A DNA stretch of 64,000 nucleotides, from positions 62,001-126,000 of the forward strand of contig NZ_JAPPRC010000004.1 of the NCBI RefSeq assembly GCF_026672425.1, written 5' to 3'. The position numbers were made by a program, and so were the translations under genes. Below the pieces are notes generated by a model, which had not been told where the DNA came from, made no database searches, and saw only the letters and a program-made list of their open reading frames with translations. Below, piece by piece: positions 17,472 to 26,569 of the stretch. The stretch's first letter is position 1. Each line of letters begins with the position of its first letter. This stretch comes from Pannonibacter sp. SL95. Lineage in GTDB: Bacteria; Pseudomonadota; Alphaproteobacteria; Rhizobiales; Stappiaceae.

Positions 17472-17621
17472 GTATGTGTGTCCTCGCCAGCATTCAAGGT
17501 TCGTCTCGCGGGCGCAGACAAAGCCGCCCCGGTGCTGGGGCGGATACAGTCATGGAATGCCGTCTGCGGTCAACCCGGCAGAACAGCGGACCGGCTAAAA
17601 GGCAGACAACCCGACCAGTCG

Positions 17622-17933
17622 TCAGAACCGCTCCGCCCGCAGCACCTCGCAATCGGTGATGCTGACGACGCCAATATGCTGCTGAACCAGCGGCATCGCC
17701 TTCTGCAGCAGGTTTTCGAGCCGTTCCTCTTTCACGATGCAGATGAAGGCCACCATGCCACCGGCCAGCGACACCTGACCCTCTCGGCTCCAAAGCCCCG
17801 AGCGGCCGCTGCCGCCCAGCACCGGAAGGATGGTGAAGCCGGTCACGCCAGCCGCCGTCAGGGCCTGCGTCAGGCGCCGCTCCATCGGAGCCTCGATGAT
17901 GATCTCGACGCGCTTTGCCTTGGTCGTCTGCAT
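17622..17933 (-). CDS. PII-like regulator, SbtB type
   Basis: A 103-residue PII-superfamily protein with the expected beta-alpha-beta repeats (KRVEIIIEAPMERRLTQALTAAGVTGFTILPVLGG, then FICIVKEERLENLLQKAM). The GGSGRSGLWSREGQ loop resembles SbtB-like proteins, which bind adenyl nucleotides and inhibit SbtA. It starts four bases after the SbtA-like stop with GGAGGG as ribosome site, so the two are translationally linked. The C-terminus lacks the Cys pair present in some cyanobacterial SbtB proteins. A function as SbtA regulator follows from context. Confidence 0.8.
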   Translation of the reverse strand: MQTTKAKRVEIIIEAPMERRLTQALTAAGVTGFTILPVLGGSGRSGLWSREGQVSLAGGMVAFICIVKEERLENLLQKAMPLVQQHIGVVSITDCEVLRAERF

Positions 17934-17937
17934 GCCC

Positions 17938-18936
17938 TTACCCTCCGATGCCCAGCCCGGTGGCGATTGCGATGTAAAGCGGAATTCCGACAGTCAGGTT
18001 GAACGGGAACGTGATCCCGAGCGACACCGTCAGGTAGACGGACGGATTGGCCTCTGGCAGCGCTACACGCATCGCCGCCGGTACGGCAATGTAGGAGGCC
18101 GAGGCGCACAGCGTCATCATCAGCACCACGCCGCCGGTGGACAGGCCCAGCACGGCGCCGGTCCCAAGACCCGCCAGCGCACCGATCAACGGCATGAGGA
18201 CGCCGAACCCGACCAGCCCCGGCGACAGGATCCCCCGCGCCGCGCGCAGGCCACGTCCGGCAACCAGTCCCATGTCCAGCAGGAACAGGCACAGCACGCC
18301 CTTGAACGGGGCAACGATGAAGCTTTCAATCTCGCTCAAGCCCTTCTGCCCGGTGATCATGCCGATGAAGAACGAGCCCACCAGCAGCACGATGGAACCG
18401 TTGAGCAGGATTTCGCGCATCAGGCCGCCGTCATGCTGATCGGCTGCGGCGCCGGGTTGCGGCTTGCGCGAGCGGCTGGCCAGCCAGAGCGCGGAAAGGA
18501 TCGCCGGAGCCTCCATGGCAGCGGCCACCGCCACCATGTAGCCTTCTCCCGGAATGCCGCTGCCCTGCAGCACGGAGCTTGCCGCCACGAAGGTGACGAT
18601 GGAAATCGACCCGTAGTGACCCGCCACGGCCGCAGCATCCAGCGCCGACAGGCGCGTCAGGCTGCGCACCAGCCCATAGGCTATGAACGGCAGGACAAAG
18701 GATAAAAGCACGCCCGCGACAAGCGACAGGCCGAGACGCGCGTCGAGCCCGTGTGACGACACGCTGACACCGCCCTTGAAGCCGATGGCGAACAGCAGGT
18801 AGATCGACAGCGCCTTGGCTGCGGCCTCCGGCACCGACAGGTCTGATCGCCCGAGTGCTGCCGCCAGCCCAAGCGCGAAGGACAGGATGATCGGCGACAG
18901 CAGGTTTTGCCCGGCCAGGGCGAGTAGGTTTTCCAT
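17938..18936 (-). CDS. SbtA-like sodium-dependent bicarbonate transporter
   Basis: A 332-residue membrane protein with about ten hydrophobic segments, belonging to the SbtA (sodium-dependent bicarbonate permease) family. The diagnostic GHYGSIS motif is at residues 106-112 and a related second-half region is at LCASASYIAVPAAMRVALPEANP. The central hydrophilic loop is at residues 150-180. The ATG at 18936 fits the family's N-terminus (MENLLALAGQNLLSPIILSFALG); the frame stays open to 19098 without conserved sequence. It is the first gene of an sbtA-sbtB (and possibly carbonic anhydrase) unit and divergent from mesaconyl-CoA hydratase. Confidence 0.88.
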   Translation of the reverse strand: MENLLALAGQNLLSPIILSFALGLAAALGRSDLSVPEAAAKALSIYLLFAIGFKGGVSVSSHGLDARLGLSLVAGVLLSFVLPFIAYGLVRSLTRLSALDAAAVAGHYGSISIVTFVAASSVLQGSGIPGEGYMVAVAAAMEAPAILSALWLASRSRKPQPGAAADQHDGGLMREILLNGSIVLLVGSFFIGMITGQKGLSEIESFIVAPFKGVLCLFLLDMGLVAGRGLRAARGILSPGLVGFGVLMPLIGALAGLGTGAVLGLSTGGVVLMMTLCASASYIAVPAAMRVALPEANPSVYLTVSLGITFPFNLTVGIPLYIAIATGLGIGG

Positions 18937-19140
18937 TCGCTTTACCCCGACATGCCGACACCGGCACGATGCGACCCGACTGCGAGGCCCCAATATACGT
19001 GTTTGTTCGTAGCCGCCGATGTAGGTTGTGCCATCGCGCATGACAAGCCGCACCTCCGACAAAGGTCCCACTTGCTTCGCATTGCAGCAACAGGTCAAAG
19101 TCGCGGGCAGAAACAGGTCGGTGGCAGTGGGAGTTCAGGC

Positions 19141-20193
19141 GTGACCAAGACGAACCCGGGCAATTTCTTCGAGGATTTCTACGTCGGCCAGGTGATCCGC
19201 CATGCCACGCCGCGCACCGTCACCGAGGGCGACGTCGCCCTTTACACCGCAATCTACGGCCCGCGCTTTGCCGTGCAGTCGTCGGATGCCTTCGCCCGCA
19301 AGCTGGGCTATCCGCGCGCGCCGATCGATGACCTGCTGACCTTCCACATCGTCTTCGGCAAGACCGTTCCGGACATCTCGCTCAATGCCGTGGCCAATCT
19401 CGGCTACGCTGGCGGCCGCTTCCTCGCGCCGGTCTACCCGGGCGACACCCTCTCAGCCGTGTCGGAGGTGATCGGCCTCAAGGAAAACTCCAACGGCAAG
19501 ACCGGCGTCGTCTATGTCCGCTCCACCGGCTACAAGTCCGACGGCACGGAAGTGCTCGACTATGTGCGCTGGGTCATGGTCAACAAGCGCGAGCCGGGCA
19601 GCCCTGCGCCGGCTCCCGTTGTTCCGACCCTCCCGGAAAGCATTGATCCCGATGCACTCGGTGATGCCTGCCCGATGCTGTCTGCCCATGCCTGGGACGC
19701 TGCCCTCGCCGGCAGCCGCTTCCGCTTTGCCGACTATGTTGCCGGCGAGCGCATTGACCATGTGGACGGCATGACGGTCGAGGAAACCGACCACATGCTG
19801 GCCACGCGCCTCTACCAGAACACCGCGAAGGTGCATTTCAACCAGCACACCGAAGGTCAGGGCCGCTTCGGCCGCCGGCTGATCTATGGCGGACACGTCA
19901 TCTCGCTGGCACGCGCCCTGTCCTTCAATGGCCTCGGTTCGGCCTTCCACATCGCAGCGATCAACGCCGGCCGCCATGTCGCCCCGCTCTTCGCCGGTGA
20001 CACGGTCTATGCCTGGTCGGAAGTCATCGACACCGCCCGGATCGAAGGCCGCAACGACGTCGGTGCCCTGCGCCTGCGCCTCGTCGCCACCAAGAACCGC
20101 CCCTGCGCCGATTTCCCCTATTCCGATGACAACGGCGTCTATGCCGAAAACGTCATCCTCGACTTCGACTACTGGGCGCTGATGCCGGTGTGA
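19141..20193 (+). CDS. Mesaconyl-CoA hydratase (MaoC family)
   Basis: Hydrates mesaconyl-CoA to beta-methylmalyl-CoA in the ethylmalonyl-CoA pathway. The 350-residue protein contains two hot-dog domains: the N-terminal one with GNFFEDFYVGQVIRHATPRTVTEGDVALY and the C-terminal one with VHFNQHTEGQGRFGRRLIYGGHVISLARALS. This double-MaoC layout and length match the mesaconyl-CoA hydratase clade. The start is GTG 19141, preceded by GGGAG; the open frame continues upstream without conservation. The symbol varies between organisms (mch, mcd, meaC), so none is given. Confidence 0.9.
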   Translation: MTKTNPGNFFEDFYVGQVIRHATPRTVTEGDVALYTAIYGPRFAVQSSDAFARKLGYPRAPIDDLLTFHIVFGKTVPDISLNAVANLGYAGGRFLAPVYPGDTLSAVSEVIGLKENSNGKTGVVYVRSTGYKSDGTEVLDYVRWVMVNKREPGSPAPAPVVPTLPESIDPDALGDACPMLSAHAWDAALAGSRFRFADYVAGERIDHVDGMTVEETDHMLATRLYQNTAKVHFNQHTEGQGRFGRRLIYGGHVISLARALSFNGLGSAFHIAAINAGRHVAPLFAGDTVYAWSEVIDTARIEGRNDVGALRLRLVATKNRPCADFPYSDDNGVYAENVILDFDYWALMPV

Positions 20194-20344
20194 GCCACCT
20201 TGCCCCTTGCGTAAGCTGCAAACTCGCTTGCCTGAACGTGCAGGTAGACGAGCTTTGCGTGCCGTTGCACGGCGCTTGTGCTTGACTGCGTCATTGTCGT
20301 GGGTGGAGCTTGTCTGCTCCCGGAAACGACGGCCAGAGGGCACC

Positions 20345-21758
20345 ATGCGCGAGATGACCATTTCCGACCTTCAGGCCGCCCGTGCGTCCGGCAGCCTGAC
20401 CACCACCGCTCTTGTGGCCACCTTGCTGGAGGCTGCGAAGGCGCGGGCAGGCGACAACATCTTCATCACCCTCGACGAAGCCGGTGCACGCGCGGCCGCA
20501 GCCGCGTCTGACGCGGCGGGTGCTGCGCCTTCCGGCCCGCTGCAGGGCGTGCCGCTGGTGATCAAGGACAACATCGCCGTCGCCGGCCTGCCCAATACCG
20601 CCGGAACGCCGGCGTTGAAGGACTGGGTGCCGGCAACGGATGCGCCCGTGGTCGCGCGGCTGCGCGCCGCCGGGGCGATCATTCTCGGCAAGACCAACAT
20701 GCACGAGCTGGCCTTCGGCATCACCTCGAACAATTCCGCCTTCGGTGCCGTCGCCAATGCCTATGCACCGGACCGGATCGCCCGGCGGCTCCAGTGGCGG
20801 CACCGGCGCCGCCATCGGCGCGCGCCTCGCCCCGGCCGGTCTTGGCACTGACACCGGCGGTTCGGTCCGCATTCCTGCAGCCCTCAACGGCATCTCGGCT
20901 CTGCGCCCCACCGTCGGCCGCTATCCGGGGGCAGGCATCGTCCCGATTGCCCGCACCCGTGACACCGCCGGCCCGATGGCCCGCAGCGTCGCCGATCTTG
21001 CGCTTCTCGATGCGGTCATCACCGGCGCAACCGTCGAGCTGCCGGACGTCGCCCCGCAGTCGATTCGCCTCGGCCTTGCCGCTCCCTTCACGCAAGGCCT
21101 CGATCCGGCGACAGCCGCCGTGTTCGAGACTGCACTCGACAGGCTGCGCCAGGCCGGCGTAACCCTTGTTCCTGTCGACCTGACGGACATCCGCGACCTC
21201 AGCGACCGGGTCGGCATCGCCATCGCGCTCTACGAGATCCGCCGCGACATGGCGGAGTTTCTCGCGGCCAATGAAACTGGCGTCACGCTCGAGGGCCTTG
21301 CCGCCGCAATCGCCAGCCCGGACGTCGCCTATGTCTTCTCCGAGTATGTGACTGGCGCCGGCGCGATCCCCGATGCGGTCTATCAGGAGGCGATGCAGGA
21401 TCTGCGGCCCCGGCTTCAGGCCGCCTATGCAGAAGTCTTCGCGCGCGAACGGCTTGATGCGCTGGTCTTCCCGACCGTGCCGCTGGCCGCCACGCCGATC
21501 GCCACCTCCGACCGCACGGTCCGCCTCGATGGCGTCGAGGTTCCGACCTTCCCGACCTTCATCCGCAACACGGATCCGGGATCGAATGCCGCCATCCCGG
21601 GCATCTCGCTGCCGGCTGGCGTAACGGCGGACGGTCTGCCCGTTGGTCTCGAAATTGACGGCCCGGCCCATTCCGACCGGCATCTCCTCGCCGTTGCCCG
21701 GACCCTCGAGACCCTGCTGCCGGCAACGCCACCGCCGGCCCTCGCCAGGTCCCGCTGA
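20345..21758 (+). pseudogene. Amidase signature-family hydrolase, frameshifted
   Basis: An amidase of the Ser-cisSer-Lys family, about 470 residues if corrected, with hydrolysis of amides as general role. The catalytic Lys is in [21 protein letters not shown] and the Ser nucleophile loops are GGSSGGTG and GTDTGGSVRIPA. The first 145 codons (20345-20779) and the rest (from 20781) are in different frames: an apparent extra G at 20780 breaks ...DRI-PGGSSGG just before the catalytic glycine-serine loop. Both halves are otherwise intact, so this is either a recent inactivation or a sequencing error. Substrate unknown; annotation as indoleacetamide hydrolase would be a guess. Confidence 0.85.
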
Positions 21759-21761
21759 GCC

Positions 21762-22685
21762 TCAGGCCTTCGCAAGCGGGTGATGTGTCTCGACGAGATC
21801 GCGCAAGCGCTCGTCGAGCACATGGGTGTAGATTTGCGTCGTCGAGATATCGGCATGCCCCAGAAGCTGCTGCACCACACGCAGGTCCGCGCCGTTCTGC
21901 AGCAGATGCGAGGCAAAGGCGTGCCGCAGCACATGCGGCGACACCTGGTCGGCCTGAAGCCCGACGCCCACCGCCAGCGCCTTCAGGTCACGGGCAAAGG
22001 CCTGCCGGGTGAAATGCCCGCTTTCCGAATAGGACGGGAACAGCCAGGGGCTCTCGGCGAAGGCATCCTCGGCCTTGCGCAGCGCCACATAGGCCCGCAT
22101 CGCCTCTTGCGCGCGCGGGCTCAGCGGCACCAGCCGCTCCTTGCCGCCCTTGCCGCGGATCTCGATCAGCCGCGCATCGCGCAAGGCCGCCCGCACCGGC
22201 AGCGCCACCAGTTCGGACACGCGCAGCCCCGAGGCATAGAGCACCTCCAGCAGCGTGTAGAGCCGTGAGGCCCTGAGCTGCCGCCCAGGCGTCTCGTGCA
22301 CCTGCACCGCATCGAACCGAGCCGCCTCGATCAGGCGGTCCACCTCGGCCACGCTCAGCACCTTGGGCAGCGCCTGCCGTTTCTTCGGCGCCGACAGGAT
22401 TCGCGTCGGCTCGTCCTTGCGCCGGCCTTCCGCAAACAGGAACTTGAAGAACTGCCTGAGCGCCGACAGCCGCCGGGCTTGCGAGGACGCGGCAAAGCCA
22501 CGCGCCGTCAGGTCGCTAAGATAGGCGCTGACATCGTCCTGGTCCGCGTCCGAGACGCGCGTCGACCCCAGAAACTCGGCAAAGTCCTCCAGATCCCGCC
22601 GGTAGCTTTCCAGCGTGTTCAGCGCCGCGCCACGTTCCGCCGCCAGCATTTCCAGAAAGGTCTCGATGCCGGAATCACCCGCCAT
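21762..22685 (-). CDS. xerD: Tyrosine recombinase XerD
   Basis: With XerC it resolves chromosome dimers at dif. The 307-residue protein has an N-terminal SAM-like core-binding domain ([23 protein letters not shown]) and the catalytic domain with Arg in ASGLRVSEL, Lys in [11 protein letters not shown], His-x-x-Arg in [14 protein letters not shown], His in [15 protein letters not shown] and the Tyr nucleophile in that same motif. The location beside aroK is the usual chromosomal one in Hyphomicrobiales, so it is not an island integrase. It is convergent with the amidase, three bases apart. Confidence 0.94.
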   Translation of the reverse strand: MAGDSGIETFLEMLAAERGAALNTLESYRRDLEDFAEFLGSTRVSDADQDDVSAYLSDLTARGFAASSQARRLSALRQFFKFLFAEGRRKDEPTRILSAPKKRQALPKVLSVAEVDRLIEAARFDAVQVHETPGRQLRASRLYTLLEVLYASGLRVSELVALPVRAALRDARLIEIRGKGGKERLVPLSPRAQEAMRAYVALRKAEDAFAESPWLFPSYSESGHFTRQAFARDLKALAVGVGLQADQVSPHVLRHAFASHLLQNGADLRVVQQLLGHADISTTQIYTHVLDERLRDLVETHHPLAKA

Positions 22686-22709
22686 TGCTCCAGCCCCCGC
22701 CGCGCCGCG

Positions 22710-22874
22710 CTATCGCGCGAACCCGTCCTTCTGCACCCGGACCGTGATTTCCCGCTCGCGCGGCTCGACCAGGTTCGCCAGCGCAAACACCGCGCCATAA
22801 CCGAGCCCCGCCAGCACGAGCACGGAGACAATGAGACGGGTCAGCGTGGGCACGGCTTCGGCAACTCCTTGCAT
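22710..22874 (-). CDS. Small single-pass membrane protein between xerD and aroK
   Basis: A 54-residue protein with one membrane helix (about residues 12-36, LTRLIVSVLVLAGLGYGAVFALANLV) and the charged tail EPREREITVRVQKDGFAR. Short proteins of this pattern occur at the same place in related genomes as far as I recall; no function is known. The start could be ATG 22874 or GTG 22853; the latter has AAGGAG eleven bases upstream and gives 47 residues. It is divergent from aroK. Confidence 0.6.
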   Translation of the reverse strand: MQGVAEAVPTLTRLIVSVLVLAGLGYGAVFALANLVEPREREITVRVQKDGFAR

Positions 22875-22950
22875 CGACTCAATTGCGACGCGCTTGCATT
22901 TTGTCGGAATATGATAAAAGGCCCGGTAACAGACACAAGGGAGGACAGCC

Positions 22951-23556
22951 GTGGGGGCAGCCGGATCGGGCACACTCATCACCGACGAACGCGCAGCCCG
23001 GCTCGTTGCGGCCCTTGGAAGCCGCTGTCTGGTGCTGGTCGGCATCATGGGCTGCGGCAAGTCCAGCGTCGGCCGCCGTCTTGCCCAGCGCCTCGGCCTG
23101 CCCTTTGTCGACGCCGACACCGAGATCGAGACCGCTGCCAACATGACGATCTCCGAGATCTTCGCCGTGCATGGCGAACCGGAGTTCCGCCGCGGCGAGG
23201 AACGCGTCATCGCCCGCCTCTTGCAGGAAGGGCCGATGGTTCTGGCCACCGGCGGCGGCGCCTACATGAGCGAAGCCACCCGCAAAGAAATCGCCCGCAC
23301 CGCGGTCTCCGTCTGGCTGCGCGCCGATTTCGACACGGTCATGAGCCGCGTGCGCAAGCGGCCGACGCGGCCGCTGCTGCAGAATGCCGACCCGGAAGGC
23401 ACCATGCGCGCCCTCCTGGAAAAACGCGAACCCGTCTATGCCCTGGCCGATCTTGCGGTCTGGTCCCGGGACGTGCCCCATGAAACCGTGATGGAAGACA
23501 TCATGCTCGCCCTTGAGGACCATCTGTCCCTCGGGCCGGACAAGACCTCCGAGTGA
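22951..23556 (+). CDS. aroK: Shikimate kinase
   Basis: Phosphorylates shikimate at the 3-hydroxyl with ATP in aromatic amino-acid synthesis. The 201-residue protein has the Walker A loop GIMGCGKS at residues 31-38, the shikimate-binding Asp in FVDADTEIE, Arg/Glu in EFRRGEE, the GGGA loop in LATGGGAYM and the lid Arg region RKRPTRPLL. It starts with GTG. The stop overlaps or abuts aroB (GTGA at 23553), giving a tight aroK-aroB-CorC operon. Confidence 0.96.
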   Translation: MGAAGSGTLITDERAARLVAALGSRCLVLVGIMGCGKSSVGRRLAQRLGLPFVDADTEIETAANMTISEIFAVHGEPEFRRGEERVIARLLQEGPMVLATGGGAYMSEATRKEIARTAVSVWLRADFDTVMSRVRKRPTRPLLQNADPEGTMRALLEKREPVYALADLAVWSRDVPHETVMEDIMLALEDHLSLGPDKTSE

Positions 23557-23558
23557 CC

Positions 23559-24689
23559 ATGACCCTGCCGACGCACACGCCGCCCATCACCGTTCCCGTT
23601 GACCTGGGGGACCGGTCCTATGACATCCTCATCGGCCGCGGCCTCCTCGCCTCTGCGGGCGAGCGCATTGCCGCGCTGATGCCGGGCGGCCGGCTCGCCA
23701 TCATCACCGATGCCACCGTCGCCCGGCTGCATCTCTCCACGCTCACCGCAAGCCTTGATGCCGCCGGCGTCGGCTACACGGTGATGACCGTCCCGCCGGG
23801 CGAGCAGACCAAGTGCTTTGCCGAATACCAGCGCCTGTGCGACGAGGTTCTGGCTGCCCGCCTGGAACGCGGCGATGCGGTGCTCGCCTTCGGCGGCGGC
23901 GTCGTCGGCGATCTGGCCGGCTTCGTGGCCGCTTCCGTGCGCCGGGGCATGAGCTTCATCCAGATCCCGACCACGCTCCTGTCCCAGGTCGACAGCTCCG
24001 TCGGCGGCAAGACGGGCATCAACTCCCGTCATGGCAAGAACCTCATCGGTGCCTTCCACCAGCCGGATCTCGTCCTTGCCGACACCGCCCTGCTCGACAC
24101 GCTGAGCGAACGCGAATTCCGCGCCGGCTATGCGGAAGTGGTGAAATACGGCCTCCTCGGCGATGCCGAGTTCTTCGCCTGGCTTGAGACCAACTGGCGC
24201 GATATCGTCTCGGGCGCACCGGCCCGCGAGGAAGCCGTCGCCCGCTCCTGCTTGGCCAAGGCGGCAACCGTGTCCGCCGACGAGCGCGAGGCCGGCCAGC
24301 GCGCCCTGCTCAACCTCGGCCACACCTTTGGCCACGCGCTGGAATCGGCCGTCGACTACGCCAACGAGCGCCTGGTGCATGGCGAGGGCGTGTCCATCGG
24401 CATGACCCTAGCGCATCAGTTCTCTGCCCGCCTTGGCCTCATCGACGATGCCGTCGTCGACCGGGTCACCGCGCATCTCGCCGAGGTCGGGCTGCCGACG
24501 CGCATCGGCCAGATCCCGGGCCAGATGCCACCGGCGCAAACGCTGCTGGACATCATCGCCCAGGACAAGAAGGTCAGCCGCGGCGCGCTTACCTTCATTC
24601 TCACCCGTGGCATTGGACAGGCCTTCGTCGAAAAGGGCGTTGACCCTGCTGCCGTGCTCACCTTCCTGGAGGAGAAGCTGCGATCATGA
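23559..24689 (+). CDS. aroB: 3-dehydroquinate synthase
   Basis: Converts DAHP to 3-dehydroquinate, the second shikimate pathway step, with NAD and a divalent metal. The 376-residue length is normal. Motifs seen are PPGEQTKCFAEYQRL, FGGGVVGDLAGFVAAS, IPTTLLSQVDSSVGGKTGIN, and metal ligands in GYAEVVKYG, LNLGHTFGHALE and HGEGVSIGM. ATG 23559 is three bases past the aroK stop; GTG 23553 overlapping that stop is an alternative. Its own stop overlaps the next start (ATGA). Confidence 0.96.
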   Translation: MTLPTHTPPITVPVDLGDRSYDILIGRGLLASAGERIAALMPGGRLAIITDATVARLHLSTLTASLDAAGVGYTVMTVPPGEQTKCFAEYQRLCDEVLAARLERGDAVLAFGGGVVGDLAGFVAASVRRGMSFIQIPTTLLSQVDSSVGGKTGINSRHGKNLIGAFHQPDLVLADTALLDTLSEREFRAGYAEVVKYGLLGDAEFFAWLETNWRDIVSGAPAREEAVARSCLAKAATVSADEREAGQRALLNLGHTFGHALESAVDYANERLVHGEGVSIGMTLAHQFSARLGLIDDAVVDRVTAHLAEVGLPTRIGQIPGQMPPAQTLLDIIAQDKKVSRGALTFILTRGIGQAFVEKGVDPAAVLTFLEEKLRS

Positions 24690-26032
24690 TCGAAACGACG
24701 CTTTGGGTCACGGCAGGCGCCATCCTCTGCCTCCTGGTCATGTCGGCCTTCTTCTCCGGCTCGGAGACGGCCCTGACAGCCGCCTCCCGCGCGCGCATGC
24801 ACCAGATGGAAAAGGCCGGGGACGGGCGGGCCGCACTGGTTGCTCGGCTGATCATGACGCGCGAGCGCCTCATCGGCGCGCTGCTGCTCGGCAACAACAT
24901 CGTCAACATTCTCGCCTCGTCGCTGGCCACCAGCCTGTTTCTCGGCCTGTTCGGCGAGGCCGGTGTCGCCATCGCGACGCTGGTCATGACGGTGCTCGTC
25001 GTGGTGCTGTCGGAGGTTATGCCCAAGACCTGGGCCATTTCCAACCCGGACCGCTTTGCCCTCGCCGTTGCGCCGCTGGTTCGGATCCTCGTCGCGGTCT
25101 TCGGCCCGGTGGTGATCACCATCGAATGGATCGTGCGCTTGATCCTGCGCATCTTCGGCGTGCGCGTTGACGACAACGCGGCAGTGCTCTCCGCCCATGA
25201 CGAGCTGCGCGGCGCCGTTGACCTGCAGCATCTGGAAGGCGGCCTCGTCAAGGCCGACCGCGACCGCCTCGGCGGCCTGCTCGACCTCGCCGAGCTCGAA
25301 GTCTCCGACGTGATGGTCCACCGCACCAACATGATGGCCCTCAATGTCGATGAGGACGTGTCAAAGCTTGTCGATGCTGCCCTTGCTGCGCCCTACACCC
25401 GCATGCCGCTGTGGAAAGGCGAAAGCGACAATTTCGTCGGCGTCCTGCATGCCAAGGATCTGCTGCGCGCCCTGAAGGCCGCCGATGGCGACTTCAGCCG
25501 GCTGGACGTGATGAAGATCGCTACGCCGCCCTGGTTCGTGCCCGACACCACCAGCCTGCAGGACCAGCTCAACGCCTTCCTCAAGCGCAAGTCGCATTTC
25601 GCCTTTGTCATTGACGAATACGGCGAGGTGCAGGGGCTGGTGACGCTGGAAGACATTCTCGAGGAAATCGTCGGTGAGATCGCCGACGAGCACGACATCG
25701 AACTGACCGGCGTGCGGCCGCAGGCCGATGGCTCGGTCATTGTCGATGGCTCGGTTCCCATCCGCGACCTCAACCGCGCCAACGACTGGAACCTGCCCGA
25801 CGACGAGGCCACCACCATCGCCGGCCTCGTCATCCACGAGGCCCGGATGATCCCCGACGAGCGGCAGATCTTCACCTTCCACGGCTTCCGCTTCACCGTC
25901 CTGCGCCGCGAACGCAACCGCATCACCCGCCTGCGCATCATGCCGCTCAACGCCAAGGACATCAAATCCGCCGCCAAGGCCCAGGACGCAAGGGCGGAGA
26001 AGCAGACCGCCACGCCAGCGAAAGTGGGTTAG
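24686..26032 (+). CDS. HlyC/CorC-family membrane protein with DUF21, CBS and CorC domains
   Basis: A 448-residue CNNM/CorC-type protein, implicated in Mg2+ or Co2+ homeostasis in studied members. The N-terminal DUF21 membrane domain (about residues 1-190, with FFSGSETALTAASRARMHQMEKAG and LLLGNNIVNILASSL) is followed by a CBS pair (about 205-330, VMVHRTNMMALNVDED ... FAFVIDEYGEVQGLVTLEDILEEIVGEI) and a C-terminal CorC domain (about 350-425). The start overlaps the aroB stop, so it is in the aroK-aroB operon, a conserved arrangement in alphaproteobacteria. Confidence 0.92.
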   Translation: MIETTLWVTAGAILCLLVMSAFFSGSETALTAASRARMHQMEKAGDGRAALVARLIMTRERLIGALLLGNNIVNILASSLATSLFLGLFGEAGVAIATLVMTVLVVVLSEVMPKTWAISNPDRFALAVAPLVRILVAVFGPVVITIEWIVRLILRIFGVRVDDNAAVLSAHDELRGAVDLQHLEGGLVKADRDRLGGLLDLAELEVSDVMVHRTNMMALNVDEDVSKLVDAALAAPYTRMPLWKGESDNFVGVLHAKDLLRALKAADGDFSRLDVMKIATPPWFVPDTTSLQDQLNAFLKRKSHFAFVIDEYGEVQGLVTLEDILEEIVGEIADEHDIELTGVRPQADGSVIVDGSVPIRDLNRANDWNLPDDEATTIAGLVIHEARMIPDERQIFTFHGFRFTVLRRERNRITRLRIMPLNAKDIKSAAKAQDARAEKQTATPAKVG

Positions 26033-26079
26033 TCCGTTTTGGGGCAGGGAGCCAAGAACCGGTCACGGCCCCCTCCCCT

Positions 26080-26227
26080 CGTCGCTCCTGCGAAGGCAGG
26101 AGCCCAGTACCCACGGTGCACTTTGGGATTTTCAGCGGGAATCCAAGCCAAACATCAGCACGAGGCACCGCCAGTGCCCACCGCCAACCACCTCGGTTAC
26201 TAGGCTCCTGCCTGCGCAGGAGCGACG
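26080..26227. repeat. Nested palindromic intergenic element (GCTCCTGC type)
   Basis: Two hairpins, GCTCCTGC-gaag-GCAGGAGC (26084-26103) and GCTCCTGC-ctgc-GCAGGAGC (26204-26223), sit at the ends of a 148-base element whose outer ends CGTCGCTCCTGC and GCAGGAGCGACG are inverted repeats. The adjacent CCAGTACCC and GGTTACTAGG also pair imperfectly. It looks like a non-coding miniature mobile or REP-type element between convergent genes. Confidence 0.75.
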
Positions 26228-26266
26228 AAGGTGAGGCTGCCGGGACAGCGCGGAGGGTGTTACCCC

Positions 26267-26569
26267 TCAAACCGCTCCGCTCACCCGGGCAGCGCGCGGG
26301 TCCGGCTCGTCCGGGGACCGAACTTCGATGGCCAGCGCATGCACACCGGCGGCGAAGCAGGGGGCAAGCACGCCGTTGATCGCCCGGTGACGGTCGACCC
26401 GTCCCTTGCCGGCGAAGGCCTCGGCAACAATGCGGACACGGAAGTGGGTTTCCCCGCCCTCGCGCCAGCCACCATGGCCCTTGTGCTTGTCGGATTCGTC
26501 GATGACCGTGAGTTCGCTCGGCGCGAAGGCATCGGTCAGGAGGTCGGTCATCTGCTGGCGAATGGTCAT
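26267..26569 (-). CDS. BolA-family protein
   Basis: A 100-residue BolA-family protein, expected to partner monothiol glutaredoxins in Fe-S cluster trafficking or act as a stress regulator. The FAPSELTVIDESDKHKGHGGWREGGETHFRVRIVAEAF segment and the DRHRAINGVL helix are the family core. The conserved His of the HxGH-type region is present. The C-terminal tail of about 15 residues is unconserved. It is divergent from the J-domain protein with a 130-base gap. Confidence 0.92.
   Translation of the reverse strand: MTIRQQMTDLLTDAFAPSELTVIDESDKHKGHGGWREGGETHFRVRIVAEAFAGKGRVDRHRAINGVLAPCFAAGVHALAIEVRSPDEPDPRAARVSGAV

Noticed and set aside
21762-22685. Tyrosine recombinase considered as an integrase of a mobile island
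   Set aside because: It is the chromosomal XerD by motifs and by its place next to aroK; no attachment sites or phage genes are nearby.
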